A stretch of 64,000 nucleotides of DNA from Treponema sp. (lineage in GTDB: Bacteria; Spirochaetota; Spirochaetia; Treponematales; Treponemataceae): positions 1,302,001-1,366,000 of the forward strand of contig CP091737.1 of assembly GCA_022010055.1 (NCBI GenBank). The letters are read 5' to 3'. Below are positions 8,618 through 19,724 of this stretch, piece after piece (the first letter of the stretch is position 1; each line of letters begins with the position of its first letter). The notes under the pieces were generated by a model. It was not told where the DNA came from and did no database searches. It saw only the letters and a program-made list of their open reading frames with translations. The translations under genes were made by a program, and so were the position numbers.

Positions 8618-11408
8618 TTCTTCCACAGCAATTTTTATACTTTTTGCCACTTCCGCACGGACACGGATCATTTCGCCCGATTTTTGGAGAAGTTCTCCTT
8701 ACGGTAACAGACTGACCCTGAGTATGCTGAGCCGTTATGCTGCTTCCAGCCTGACGTCTGGCCAATGCGCCGTTCATTGAAGAAACCGGCCTGGCTTGCT
8801 GTGTAATATTTTCCGCCTCGGAATGCTGCGCATTCATATTGCGCTGAGCCTGCATAGCCGCCCTTCTTCTAGCCTCCAGCGCCTCAGGAGAAAGCTGTAT
8901 GCGCACTTTAAATACCCTTGACATTACAATATTTCTTATGGAATCCAGCATTTCATCGAACATATTAAAACCGTCAAGCTTGTATTCCGTAAGAGGGTTC
9001 TTTGAGCCATAAGAACGAAGTCCAACAGCTTCCCTTAATGCCTCCAGCGCCTCCAGCTGATCCAGCCATTTTTGTCAATTATCTGCACATACTGAAAGCG
9101 GATAAACATATTAAGGTTTTCTTTTCCGACCAGAGTTTCCTTTTCTGTAATATCATTCTGCAGAGCGGCAATAACCGCTTCCTGAGAAATCTTTTCCCCA
9201 AGGGAAATTCCAAAATAATTGGAAACGTCATCAACAAGCTGCTTTCTAACCTCATCCTTTTTGCCATGCGCATGCTCGTAATTGTAGAAAAGGTTTTCAA
9301 CCATTGCATCGGCATTGTTCAGAACGCGCTGGGCAAGGTCCTTATCCGCAAGGATTGAGTCTCTCTGCTCATAGATAACATTTCTCTGCTCATTAAGCAC
9401 ATCGTCATAATCAAGCAGGTGCTTTCGGATTTCAAAGTTCCTGTCCTCGACTTTCTGCTGGGCCTTTGCGATTCCTTTGTTAGCCATGGATGATTAATCG
9501 GTTCTCCAGGTTCCATTCCGATTCTCTGCATCATAACCTTCATCCGGTCTCCACCAAAAAGGCGCATTAAATCATCATCCATTGAAATAAAGAATTTAGA
9601 ACGTCCAGGATCCCCCTGTCGTCCGGAACGACCGCGAAGCTGATTGTCTATACGGCGCGACTCATGCCTTTCAGAACCAATAACATACAGACCGCCGGCT
9701 TTTTTAACTTCTTCGTTTTCTTTAAGCCAGTTTTCCTTTTCAATTTTATATGCAGCCTCATACTGTTCTTCCGAGGCGTTCGTTCCAGCACGCTTTCTTG
9801 CGCGGTATTCAGGATTTCCGCCAAGCTTAATATCAGTACCGCGTCCAGCCATGTTTGTCGCAATTGTAACAGCGCCTTTTGCACCGGCTTCGGCAATAAT
9901 CATTGCTTCGCGCGCATGATTTTTTGCATTTAACACTTCGTGGCGAATACCCTTCTTAGTCAAAAGAGCAGAAAGCAGCTCGGATTTTTCAACAGAAACC
10001 GTACCGACAATTACAGGCTGGCCTTTCGCATGAGCCGCCTGCACTTCCCTGCAGATTGCCTCCCATTTATCCTGCTCGTTTAGATAAACCTCATCATTTT
10101 CATCAATACGCGCAACAGGACGGTTTGTAGGAATCGCAACAACGTCAAGATGATAAATTTTGTTGAATTCAACGGCTTCGGTCGCAGCCGTACCAGTCAT
10201 TCCGGAAAGTTTTTCATACATACGGAAGAAATTCTGGAAAGTAATTGTAGCGAGAGTTCTGTTTCTCTGGGCAATCTTAAGATGTTCCTTTGCCTCAATC
10301 GCCTGATGAAGCCCGTCACCATAGCGGCGGCCCTCAAGAACGCGGCCGGTAAATTCATCAACAATCTGAACCTGACCATCGCGGACAAGATAGTCCACAT
10401 CATTGTGATAAAGGACATGCGCCCTTACTGCCTGTGTAAAATAATGAACATATTCAAATATTCCTCGTCAACAACCTTCGCGTCGGCAGGAATGAGATTA
10501 TGCTTATGAAGAATCTCGTCAATATGGGCAATTCCCTTGTCCGTGAACGAAATTCTCTTTGATTTTTCATCAACCTTATAGTCGCCCTTAATAAGCTTGC
10601 GCTGTTCCGGCTCCATATCGACTTCATCAGGGTAATCATCGGTTTTCGGATCTTTTTCAACCTCTGTAAGCTCACCCACGTATTTATCGACCTCATGGTA
10701 TTTGTAGGTGTCATCCTCGCCGCGCCCGGAAATAATAAGCGGTGTGCGCGCCTCGTCAATGAGGATGGAGTCAATCTCATCGACTACGCAGAAATTAAAG
10801 CCGCGCTGAACTTTTCGCTCCAGCTCGACCTGCATATTGTCCCTGAGGTAATCAAAGCCGAATTCATTATTTGTTCCGTAAGTAATATCGCAATTGTATG
10901 CAATTTTACGAGCGTCATTGTCCATGTCAGAAAGTATTGAACCTACGGTCTGCCCCAGATAAGCATAAACCGGACGCATCCAGTTGGCGTCACGCTCAGC
11001 AAGATAGTCGTTTACCGTAACAACATGAACGCCCTTTCCTGTAAGCGAATTAAGATAAACCGCAGGAACGCACATAAGCGTTTTTCCTTCACCGGTCTTC
11101 ATTTCTGTAATCCGCCCTGAATGAAGAACCAGCGAACCCATAATCTGAACATCATAGGCTCTTTCTCCAAGAACGCGGAAAGCGGCTTCCCTGGCAAGCG
11201 CGAAGGCTTCAGGAAGAATATCGTCAAGAGTCTCGCCTTTTTCAAGACGCTCTTTAAATTCTTTAGTTTGTTTCGGAAAATCTTCAGCAGAAAGAGATTT
11301 TGCCCAATCTTCTTTTGCGTTCACCGCGGCAACAAGCGGTCTAAGTTTTTTTACATCCCTTTCATTCTGGGAACCAAACAATACGGTTAATACTTTATCA
11401 ATAAACAT
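8610..11408 (-). CDS. secA: Preprotein translocase ATPase SecA (three frame breaks)
   Basis: Motor of the Sec secretion pathway. From 11408: Walker A MKTGEGKTLMCVPAVYLNSL, Walker B VDEIDSILIDEARTPLIISG, the TNNEFGFDYLRDNM motif, then TGTAATEAVEF, TNMAGRGTDIKLGG, RIDNQLRGRSGRQGDPG, KGIAKAQQKVEDRNFEIRK and the C-terminal zinc-binding SEC-C motif RNDPCPCGSGKKYKNCC. The frame is interrupted near 10448 (one C missing after ATGTT), near 9484 (CATCCC reads CATCC) and near 9072 (six A read as five). Each repair restores the expected family sequence. Full length is ~930 residues, normal for spirochaetes. SecA is essential, which argues that the breaks are artefacts. Confidence 0.95.
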
Positions 11409-11543
11409 AATGCTTTAAATATAAAGTTTTTTGCGTGTCAAGTAAAGGATTTTTTTTGTTTAGCCCGAATTCCGAATTTTATAAATTCAGCACAAGAGTT
11501 GAGTCTGGTCCGCCTTAAAACAGGCAGGTTAAAATCCGGACAT

Positions 11544-13316
11544 CTACCTTGTTTTTATTCCGCCCATGCGGTTTGCCGGCCAGAACCTGTAGACCGCCGA
11601 GCCTAGAATTCTTTTTTTGCTCACGTACTGGGGAGAAATATTGGAATAATAAAGAACGGAATACTCATCATTTTTTGTAAGAGGCTTGAACGAAGCCTCG
11701 TAAGAATGCCGCATATCCAGAGAATTAAAGCGGTTGTCGCCCATCATAAAGTAGCAGTTTCAGGAATATACTGCGGCGTTCCGTCCTCAAGGCTTTCAGG
11801 GAACACAGGCATATTGCGCTGGTCAAGAATCAGCAGGTAAAAATGCAATTTCTGGGCCATAGTAAGATACTCGATGATTTTAGAATCGCCGTTGATGTCA
11901 TCCGCAGAATATCCTTTGGCAATAAGTTCCGCTGTTCTTAAAAAAGTCCTTCCGGCGGCAAGCTTAACCATTACATTCAGCCTGTAATTTGCCTCTGCAT
12001 AATAATCTCCGTTAAAAACAGCGCGTGACGCGCCGGGATTTCCATTTTCCTGCCAGCCGCACATAAAACTGTTGAACCAGCTCAAGTTTTCTTTTCCGGA
12101 AAGAAGTTTCTTTGTGTTTTCGTAATAATTTGAAAACAAATCGTAAGTTTTCAGCGAGAGCGGAGTTTTTTCCGCATTATACTTTCCGACTGAATTAAAA
12201 ATTGAATAGAACTCCTTGGAAATCGCCCTGCACTCAAAAGCCGCAGAGCTTAAATCCAAATCCCTGCGCTCTTTTTCAATTTCGAGCATAAGGTCATAAC
12301 TTTTCTGATTCAACGGAACATCCTGGACCGCGCGTTTTTTCATGGTGTTCATCCGGGCCGCAACCGGCGCAAGATTCCAGCAGGCAAATTTACTGTCAAA
12401 CTCAACCGGCTTAAATTCATCGTCTGCCGCCGTACGCGCATAAAGCGTTCCATCCTGCATTACAAGCTGTTCACCCGGCTCTCCGCAGATTCGCTTTACA
12501 AGTGGATCCGCCTTCGGCTGACCGGATTCATCGACATTAAGGTTAACTGTCGTAAAAGTCATCATGTAAACAATCTGCGAGACAACCGTCCGAACCTCTG
12601 ACTTCCGGTCAAGGGAATAATGAGGATTTCTGAACACAACCACATCTCCGCGGCTGTATTTTTTAAGACAGGGAAGCCCCACATCGCTAAGCGGAAATTT
12701 CGGGCCGCTCGGCGTTTTAAGGACAACCACGCGGTCTCCAATTAAAAATGAAGGAACCATGGATTCAGAAGGAATAACATAAAGCTGAAGAACAAATATC
12801 TGAATAAGAAGAACCATAAAAACCGCTTGAACCAGAGCGTCAATCCAGTCCAATGCCTCAAGGAAAATTCTTTTTGGAGTAAGTTTTTTTGCGGCTATAA
12901 TTCCAGAGCCCTTGTTCTTTTCGGCAATTTTCCTCCACTCCGGATTCAGGTCAAAAATTCTTTTTTCCTTAAAAAAATAAAGAACGGCAAGCGACGAAAG
13001 GAAAACGGCGCACCATAAAAACACTGTGACCACATCATACCAGTAGTAAGTGCCGTTTTTTCCGGCGCGGCGCAAGACAAATGAAGCCAGATGAATGAAC
13101 GGTATATACTGAAGGAATTTAACTGAAGCCGCAACCGAGCCGTACATTTCCAGACGGATGGTTTTATTCAGCAGAAAATAAAAAAGAAAAAAAGTTCCGG
13201 CAAAACTTAATGGAAAAGCCAGCAATGAAACATCAAACGAAAAACTTAATGAAAATAAGGTAAATAACAGAGAAGAAACAAATGTGATTACAGCAGGAAT
13301 ACGTATTTTTATTCAT
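11544..13316 (-). CDS. lepB: Signal peptidase I, enlarged (one or two frame breaks)
   Basis: Removes signal peptides from Sec substrates. Several N-terminal membrane segments precede the catalytic serine in VIPSESMVPSFLIGDRVVV; the lysine is in DPLVKRICGEPGE; the C-terminal box is MMGDNRFNSLDMRHS. A break near 11757 (four A read as three) separates the last box; repaired it reads YIPENCYFMMGDN. About 200 residues with no family resemblance lie between the lysine and GDN boxes, making the enzyme ~570-590 residues long. The N-terminal start is unsure: an ATG at 13316 needs one further indel in an A run near 13305; otherwise a TTG at 13225 is used. Confidence 0.88.
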
Positions 13317-13397
13317 ATTCCTACTATAATCAAAAAAAACAAATAAAGTAAAAATATATTTTTACTTCAGAAATTAAGCACTTTGCAAACGCACGGA

Positions 13398-13835
13398 TCA
13401 CACATGAAGGCAGGCTGCAATGCGTTCAAGGACTTTTTTTCTGTCCAGAGGCTTTATGATGTAATTTTTCGCGCCAAGCAAAAGCGATTTTTTCACAAGC
13501 TCTTCTTTTCCAAGAGCGCTAACCATTACAACCTTAGCGTTCTTGTCAAACGTCATAATCTGCTCCAGCGCCGTAATTCCGTCCATTCTAGGCATTGTAA
13601 TATCCATTGTAACAAGGTCCACATTTGGAGCCAGTTCCTTATATTTATCAACACCTTCTTTTCCGTCAGCGGCCGTAGCAATCACCTCATAACCTTCGCT
13701 CGTAAGAATCTGTCCAAGCTGCTTTGCAACAAACATTGAATCATCAACAATCATCACACGAAAAGCAGAACCGTCAGTTTTAAGCCCATCCGGGGCACGC
13801 TCATTAATAGATGGAAAGTCTTGTAGTGTTTTCAT
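13398..13835 (-). CDS. cheY: Chemotaxis response regulator CheY
   Basis: Single receiver domain of 145 residues. Seen: acidic pair in MIVDDSMF, phosphoacceptor Asp in LVTMDITMPRMDG, Thr/Ser switch in VVMVSALG and conserved Lys in NYIIKPLDR. It has a ~25-residue N-terminal extension before the first strand. CTGGAG precedes the start. Last gene of the operon cheA - CheW/CheR fusion - cheX - cheY; phosphorylated CheY would bind the flagellar switch. Confidence 0.93.
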   Translation of the reverse strand: MKTLQDFPSINERAPDGLKTDGSAFRVMIVDDSMFVAKQLGQILTSEGYEVIATAADGKEGVDKYKELAPNVDLVTMDITMPRMDGITALEQIMTFDKNAKVVMVSALGKEELVKKSLLLGAKNYIIKPLDRKKVLERIAACLHV

Positions 13836-13850
13836 ATTTTTCTCCAGGTT

Positions 13851-14332
13851 TTATGCTCGCTCTCGAATAGCAACATTTACTTCAATTTTACCATACTCGG
13901 TAATAAGGGGAACAATCAATGCCTCTACATTTTCTGCTCCACCGCCAAGCGCGGCAATCTCCATCTGCTTTCCGGCAAACAGGGCAGGAGGCGTAAGGTC
14001 AAACTTAAATTAAGCTCGTGCAATTTTGTAACCGCCTGAGCAGTAATAAGATTCGCAAGCTCGCTGATTGTAGCCTTCGCAAGCTCGTCAAACGACTCAA
14101 GTTTTTCTCCGTTCATTTTTGAAGCGATATTGATTGCCGTTTCTATAGTCATATCAAAAAGAACCCGTCCTTCAACATCACCGGCAAGTCCAACCAGCGC
14201 AGCAACTCCCATAACAGGCATAGCTGTAGATTTCAGGTAAAGGGTTCCCCTTTTTACCTCAGCGCCACCAAGAACTTCTTTCAAAACCCTATAAGATGTT
14301 TCGACAAACGGATTGATATATTCAACTCTCAT
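13851..14332 (-). CDS. cheX: CheY-P phosphatase CheX (one frame break)
   Basis: Dephosphorylates CheY-P; CheX takes the place of CheZ in spirochaetes. The N-terminal part has MRVEYINPFVETSYRVLKEVLG and a long helix with the CheX/CheC/FliY active motif E-x-x-N (ATISELANLITAQAV). A missing T near 14006 (AATTT should be AATTTT) breaks the frame; repaired, the end reads NFKFDLTPPALFAGKQMEIAALGGGAENVEAL in its proper frame to a stop at 13851. About 160 residues, normal. Confidence 0.9.
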
Positions 14333-14349
14333 CTAAAACCTCCACTGTT

Positions 14350-15873
14350 TTATTGTTTTGTAAACGCAGTAAGCGTACCTTCCGTATGCTCAAGGAATTC
14401 TGATGAATCACTAATAATTTCATTTTCTCCAAGAACAACAGAACCGTTACCTTTTATTTTTTCAGAGAAATCATTCAGCACGATTTTTTGGGAATCCTCA
14501 TCAAGGAAAGAAACCAAATCACGCGCAAAAACCAGATCAACCATAGGAAGCGCATTTGTGTTCCTGCAGTCATGATATTCAAACATAATGCTGTCTTTTA
14601 TCTGCTGATTAAAGCTATTTGCCCCGGAAGCAGTCTTTACAAGGAACGGAGAAAGCCATTCCGGCTTAGAATCTTCCGGCACAGTCAGCATAGGCGCATT
14701 TGAAACGCTCAAGAGGTCTACATCCTGCGCATAAAGCCGTATTTTTGATTCAGGATATTTTTTCGCAAGTACGCACGCAAGGCAGTATGTCTCAATTCCT
14801 CTGCCGCAGCCCGGGTTCCAGACAACAATCTGCTTTGCGGTATTTTCAGGCAAAAGATTAAAAAGATTTTCCGCATATTCATCAGTCCACCATGAATCCG
14901 TGCATGAAGACCAGAACGGCTTTAAAAATTCCGCGGCATCCGCGGCATTCTGAATCTGAACGGAAGAACCGCTTTTTTCCTGAACCCATTTTTCATATCG
15001 GGTTTTTACCCAGCTTTCATTTAACGGAGAAACAAAGAAATTCCCGAACTGCCTTAAACCTTCCACGACAAACTTGTAGTTTTCGTCAGGCAAATCACTT
15101 TTTTCCGCAGAAAGCCCGCCGCTCTGCACAGAATTTTTTGCCGCACAGATTTTTTCAGAACTTTCCGTATTTTCCATACTTTCCGGCCGCGTTTCTGTTT
15201 TTTCAGAATTCAAAGGCTCTTCTTTTTTTCCAGAATGGATTTCCGCCTTTTCAGCGCCTTCCGCATCCGGAGCCGCCTGCAAGGAAACTGCCTCCTCAGA
15301 AGGAATTCCATTCCGGCGGTTTTCGTATTTTGAATCACCCTCACCGTCCTTTGACTTTGAAAAGATTCTTTCCACATCAAGGAGGATATAAAGATGCTTG
15401 TTATTTTCAATTACACCGGCAATATATTTTATGTTTACATCTGCAAAAAGCGGATGCGAAGGCTGGATTGAACTTTTCTGTATTCCCACAACCTTGTCGA
15501 TATTGTCGACTATAACTCCAAAAGTCTGTTCGTTCACTTTAAGAATAAGCAGATTCTGAAGCTTTGACTCCTCGTCCTTTTTGTCGCTGATATTGAAAAA
15601 AATACGCAGGTCAAGAATCGGAATTATTTCGCCCCGAAGGTTGTATACGCCAACCACAAACGGAAGCGTATTAGGAACATAGGTAAACTGACCGGCCTTT
15701 GCGATTTCCTTTACGTACATAATGTCAATCGCATAGTCTTTTCCAGAAATTGAAAAAGTCACCATTTTAAAATCAACAGTTTCCTGAGCCTTGCGGTCAT
15801 CCAGGGTTTCCTGCTGCGCTACCGATGCAAGATTCATATTGTCATCAGAAATTAAAATAGATTCAAGAGTCAT
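14350..15873 (-). CDS. CheW - CheR-like fusion (CheS-type adaptor)
   Basis: Residues ~35-170 are a CheW adaptor domain (FSISGKDYAIDIMYVKEIA, GVYNLRGEIIPILDLRIFF, DNIDKVVGI). A ~100-residue Ser/Glu-rich linker follows. Residues ~275-507 look like a CheR methyltransferase: a helical part, then VVWNPGCGRGIETYCLACVLA (CheR has SAGCSTGEEPYS), RLYAQDVD and VDLVFARDLVSFLDED (CheR has DLIFCRNVLIYF). The catalytic-site-like Asn of CRN is Asp here, so methyl transfer is doubtful. Such fusions are known from Treponema chemoreceptor arrays (called CheS in T. denticola, from memory). Intact frame, seven bases after cheA. Confidence 0.88.
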   Translation of the reverse strand: MTLESILISDDNMNLASVAQQETLDDRKAQETVDFKMVTFSISGKDYAIDIMYVKEIAKAGQFTYVPNTLPFVVGVYNLRGEIIPILDLRIFFNISDKKDEESKLQNLLILKVNEQTFGVIVDNIDKVVGIQKSSIQPSHPLFADVNIKYIAGVIENNKHLYILLDVERIFSKSKDGEGDSKYENRRNGIPSEEAVSLQAAPDAEGAEKAEIHSGKKEEPLNSEKTETRPESMENTESSEKICAAKNSVQSGGLSAEKSDLPDENYKFVVEGLRQFGNFFVSPLNESWVKTRYEKWVQEKSGSSVQIQNAADAAEFLKPFWSSCTDSWWTDEYAENLFNLLPENTAKQIVVWNPGCGRGIETYCLACVLAKKYPESKIRLYAQDVDLLSVSNAPMLTVPEDSKPEWLSPFLVKTASGANSFNQQIKDSIMFEYHDCRNTNALPMVDLVFARDLVSFLDEDSQKIVLNDFSEKIKGNGSVVLGENEIISDSSEFLEHTEGTLTAFTKQ

Positions 15874-15880
15874 ACAAACC

Positions 15881-18286
15881 TCACTTAGCTCCAGATAACT
15901 TTAACTGGGAATCCGCATCCATTTTTACACTCAGATCAAGAAGCTGGTTTACATCTATAATCAATGAAACAGAGCCGTCGCCAAGAATGGAAGCGCCTGC
16001 AATGCCCGGTGAAGCAGTATACTGGTCTTTCAGCGGCTTTATAACAACATCTTCCTCTCCAATCAGGGAATCAACCATAACACCGACTTTTCTGTCCTTA
16101 GAGCCGACAATTACAATATTGCAGTAATCCTTTGCGGCGGAAGTTTCCTTTATTCCAAACAGGCGCGAAAGACGAAGAACGCTGATAACTTCGTTTCTGA
16201 GGTTAAGAACCTCGTAATTGTCAATTGTCTTTATATCAGAATGAAGGATTCTCTGGCTTTCAATAACCGACGCAATTGGAATTGAATATATTTCTTTCCT
16301 ACGCGGACAAGAAGTCCCTGAATAATGGCGAGGGTAAGCGGAAGCCTTATGCTGAATGTAGAGCCCTTTCCTTTTTCGGATGTCACATTAACAGTTCCGT
16401 TCAATTTGTCAATCATGGTCTTTACGACATCAAGCCCTACGCCGCGGCCTGAAATTTTTGAGATTTTATCCGCAGTTGAAAATCCCGGCTCAAAAATAAG
16501 CTGATGAATCTCGTTTTCAGAAAGAACTTTGTCCGGATGAATAATGCCGCGTTCAATCGCCTTTTTACGGACTTTCTCCGAATCTATTCCGGCACCGTCG
16601 TCAGAAATGTCAATTATAATAAGGTTTCCTTCATTAGCGGCCTTTAGAAGAACCGTTCCCGCCTCCGGTTTTCCGGCGGCAAGGCGTGCTTCCGGGCTTT
16701 CAATGCCATGGTCGCAGGAATTGCGCACGCAGTGCATGATAGGGTCAAGAAGATCTTCCACAACCGCCTTATCCAGCTCTGTATCCTCACCTTCTATAAC
16801 GAGATTTATCTTTGTTCAAATCGCGCTGAAGATCGCGGACAACACGCGGAAACCTGCTGAAAATCTGATTAATCTGAACCATTCGGATTTTCATTACGCC
16901 TTCCTGAAGCTCGCCCGCAATCCGTCCTAGATTCTGCGTCGAGGAGCGCAATTTTATAGAAAGCGACTTTAGATTTGTATCCTCTTCGTTTGAGTCGTCA
17001 ACAAAACCGCCTAAGGAGCGGCCTATTTCCGAACGCACCTCTCTCACAGTTTCCGTGCTGCAAATCTTCAAGATATGTAGGCAGCATTTCAAGAAACTGA
17101 CGCATTTTTTCACGGTGCATTATTTCTTTTGTATGAAAATCAATAAGCGCCTCTGAAAGGTTCGCAGAAAGCTGGTTGAACGATGCTTTTGCTATTACAA
17201 TCTCGCTGACAAGATTCAAAAGATAATCGACGCGCTTTGAATCAACACGCAGGACAGAATTCTGCTGGTTTGAAGCCGTGTTTTTTACAGACTGCGCATT
17301 CTTTTGAGCGGTCGTTTTTTTCTGCTCAGAATGATTTTCCCGGACAGGCTCCGGATTTTTTTCAGTTTTTTTAATCTCTTCACGCTCCGGCTCTGGCTCA
17401 GGTTCAATTTTTTCCTGTACAGATTCTGCCGACGCGCCAGAACCGGCTACAGCTCCGGTAATTTCCTGAGCATCCGTCGCAAGGGTCACATCGCCAAGAA
17501 AAGCGACGTCTTCTATCTTATCCGCTGTCGCATCAGAAGCCAGATAATAATAAACACATTCATAGAATTCATCTTCATAAAGGGCATCAAATCAGGAACG
17601 GTCTTTAAAACACTTCCCAAAGCTTTTAACGCTGCAAAAACTTGAATTCCGCCCACTGAATTCATAGGATTGTTTTCATCAAATTTTACGGCGACGCGCC
17701 ATACCTTCTGTTTTCCTTCGCACGCAGCCTTAAGCTCCTCAAATTCCTCCACCGAAAGCGGCGGATAATTGAATGGATTTCCAGAAGCAGCAGCCTTTGC
17801 CGCGGAAGCAGGCTCAGAAACCGGCTCTGATTTTTCAAGCTTAGGACCAAAACCGGCCGGCGGCGCTGAGTGTTTTTTCTTAGAATCCTTTTTTGGAACG
17901 TAGGATTCAAGTTTTTCAACCAGCTCTGAAACATCCTCCTCGTAAACAGAACCGTTCTGCCGCGCTTCAAGCATGGCTTTTATAACATCAATCGATGAAA
18001 GGAGAATATCTATTATATCTTCAGTAACCTGCAGCCTGTCTGAACGAATCTCATCAAGAACATCCTCCACCTTATGGGTGAATTCAGAAAGTTCATTCAT
18101 TTCTACAGTAGCCGAGCCGCCCTTTAATGTGTGGGCCGCGCGGAAAATCTCATCAACAGCCTCGTGGTTTGAAGGATCGCTTTCGATTACCAAAATATTG
18201 CTTTCAAGAGTTTCGACCTGCTGCTCAGCCTCAGCAAAAAAATCTTTAAGTAACTCTTCGTTGTCAGGATCTAAATAATCGCTCAT
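15881..18286 (-). CDS. cheA: Chemotaxis histidine kinase CheA (four frame breaks)
   Basis: Sensor kinase of the chemotaxis pathway, ~801 residues. P1 has the phospho-His in RAAHTLKGGSATVEM; P2 follows from about residue 180 (KVWRVAVKFDENN); P3 begins VLRVDSKRVDYLLNLVSE; P4 has MHCVRNSCDHGIE (N box), IDISDDGAGID (G1), GRGVGLDVVK (G2) and KGKGSTFSIRLPL; P5 is CheW-like to the end. Breaks near 17590, 17063, 16807 and 16290 are single-base or dinucleotide losses. P3 is longer than in E. coli, with an extra segment around REKMRQFLEMLPTYLEDL and an acidic DDSNEED stretch, as described for treponemal CheA dimerisation domains. Confidence 0.92.
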
Positions 18287-18500
18287 ACATATAATTATAT
18301 AACACTTTTTTAAGAATTCAAGTCATTTATATTGAGAGTTATTTAGATTGCACGAGATTAACGGCCCGGACACAAGAATCCGGAGCATACGCCTTAAGCG
18401 CAAGCCAGAAAGATTTCAGAAAAACTGCCGGCAAAAATCTTCTAATGATATGAGGAAAAAACACCGATAATCAGAAAGGAAAAATATCTTGGAGTTCATT

Positions 18501-19723
18501 ATGGCAGGCAAAAAAATAAAATTTTTAATTTCAGCGGCAGTTCTATCGCTCTTATGCACATCCTCTTTTGCGGAAGTTTTTTTCAGCGGATTCGCAGGTT
18601 TAAAAACGGATTTTGCTTCTTCCAGAAAATCTTCGTTTGACCCTGAACTCAAATTTCAATCTTTTTTTTCCGGGCAGTTCAGCCTTTCCGAAAAATATAT
18701 TTTTGCGCACGCAGAATTTTTCACTTGCAACAAATGATCTTATAGAAAAATTCTATATTTAATGAAACTCCGGGAACGTTTAAAATAGACGAGCTTTCCG
18801 TTATTTTCAGAAGACAGCTGTTTGACGCGACAAATTATCTTAGTTTTTTCTGCGGAACTTACGAACCTATCGGCTCTGATATTTTTCTTCGCAGACAATT
18901 CGGAATACAGCCGATCGCCTCAAAAATCACGGAAGGATGGCTTGGACTTTCCGGCTCGGTAATTTATCCGACGTTCGGCGTAGGCGGTTCTGATATAATT
19001 CATTTTAATGCGCAGCCAGTAGCCTTTGGAGTCTACATATACATAAACCACGAGCTTGACGACAGCTACTGCTTTAATTCAGACTTACGGTTTGCCGGAG
19101 TATACAGATTCTTTACGTTTGACTTTGCCGCGGGAATCGGAATGCCTTTAAAAAGAAACGAAACGCAGAACGCTTTTGTTATAATTGACACGCTCTACTG
19201 GCGCGCCGGAATGAATATGCTGATTGGAAACAGCTACACCACCTCACTTTTTATGCAGGCAGGACTTTCAGACATAGAATTTGAAAAAAATGACAGCCAC
19301 CCTAAAATTGATGAGGACGCCGCCTATCTTCTTTTTGAACCGCGTTTCAGATGCGAAAAATTCCAGCTTCACTTTACAATATTCAGCCTTCCGCAGGACA
19401 CTGTAGACGACTTTATTTTTATAAAAGATACTTTTGGCGCGAACATAAATGTATTTACGGACAATCTTTACATAAAGAACAAGATGTTTGTTTTTGGAAT
19501 AAACAGCGCGCTTTCGTTCCCTGAAAAGAACTTTATGGACCTTGTGGACCATCCGGCGAATCTTTTCAAGGATGACTATACAGTTCTGGTCGCTCCATAC
19601 GTTTCAACCAATTTCTACAACGGAACAATCCATGGAATGCTGCAGGCCAAAATAACCGACATGATGGACGGAAATTTCGGCTCTGCGCTTAAACTGAACA
19701 TCGGGTACAAAACCCAGTTCTAG
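18501..19723 (+). CDS. Putative outer-membrane beta-barrel protein (two frame breaks)
   Basis: ATG 18501 has GGAG nine bases upstream and starts MAGKKIKFLISAAVLSLLCTSSFAEVFF, a cleavable signal peptide. Two extra T residues (near 18717 and 18756) break the frame; removing them gives AEFSLATNDLIEKSIFNETPG and an open frame to 19723. The ~406-residue protein is built of alternating strands (GFAGLKTDFASS, FGVYIYINHELDD, FDFAAGIGMPL, LHFTIFSLP, SALKLNIGYKTQF) and ends in an aromatic residue, which suits an outer-membrane barrel. No family recognised. Divergent from cheA and convergent with dapL. Confidence 0.6.
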
Positions 19724-19724
19724 T

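Noticed and set aside
11459..11490. Fourth copy of element A near secA
   Set aside because: Only about 15 bases of the left flank (TAGCCCGAATTCCGA) resemble it; too short to call a copy.
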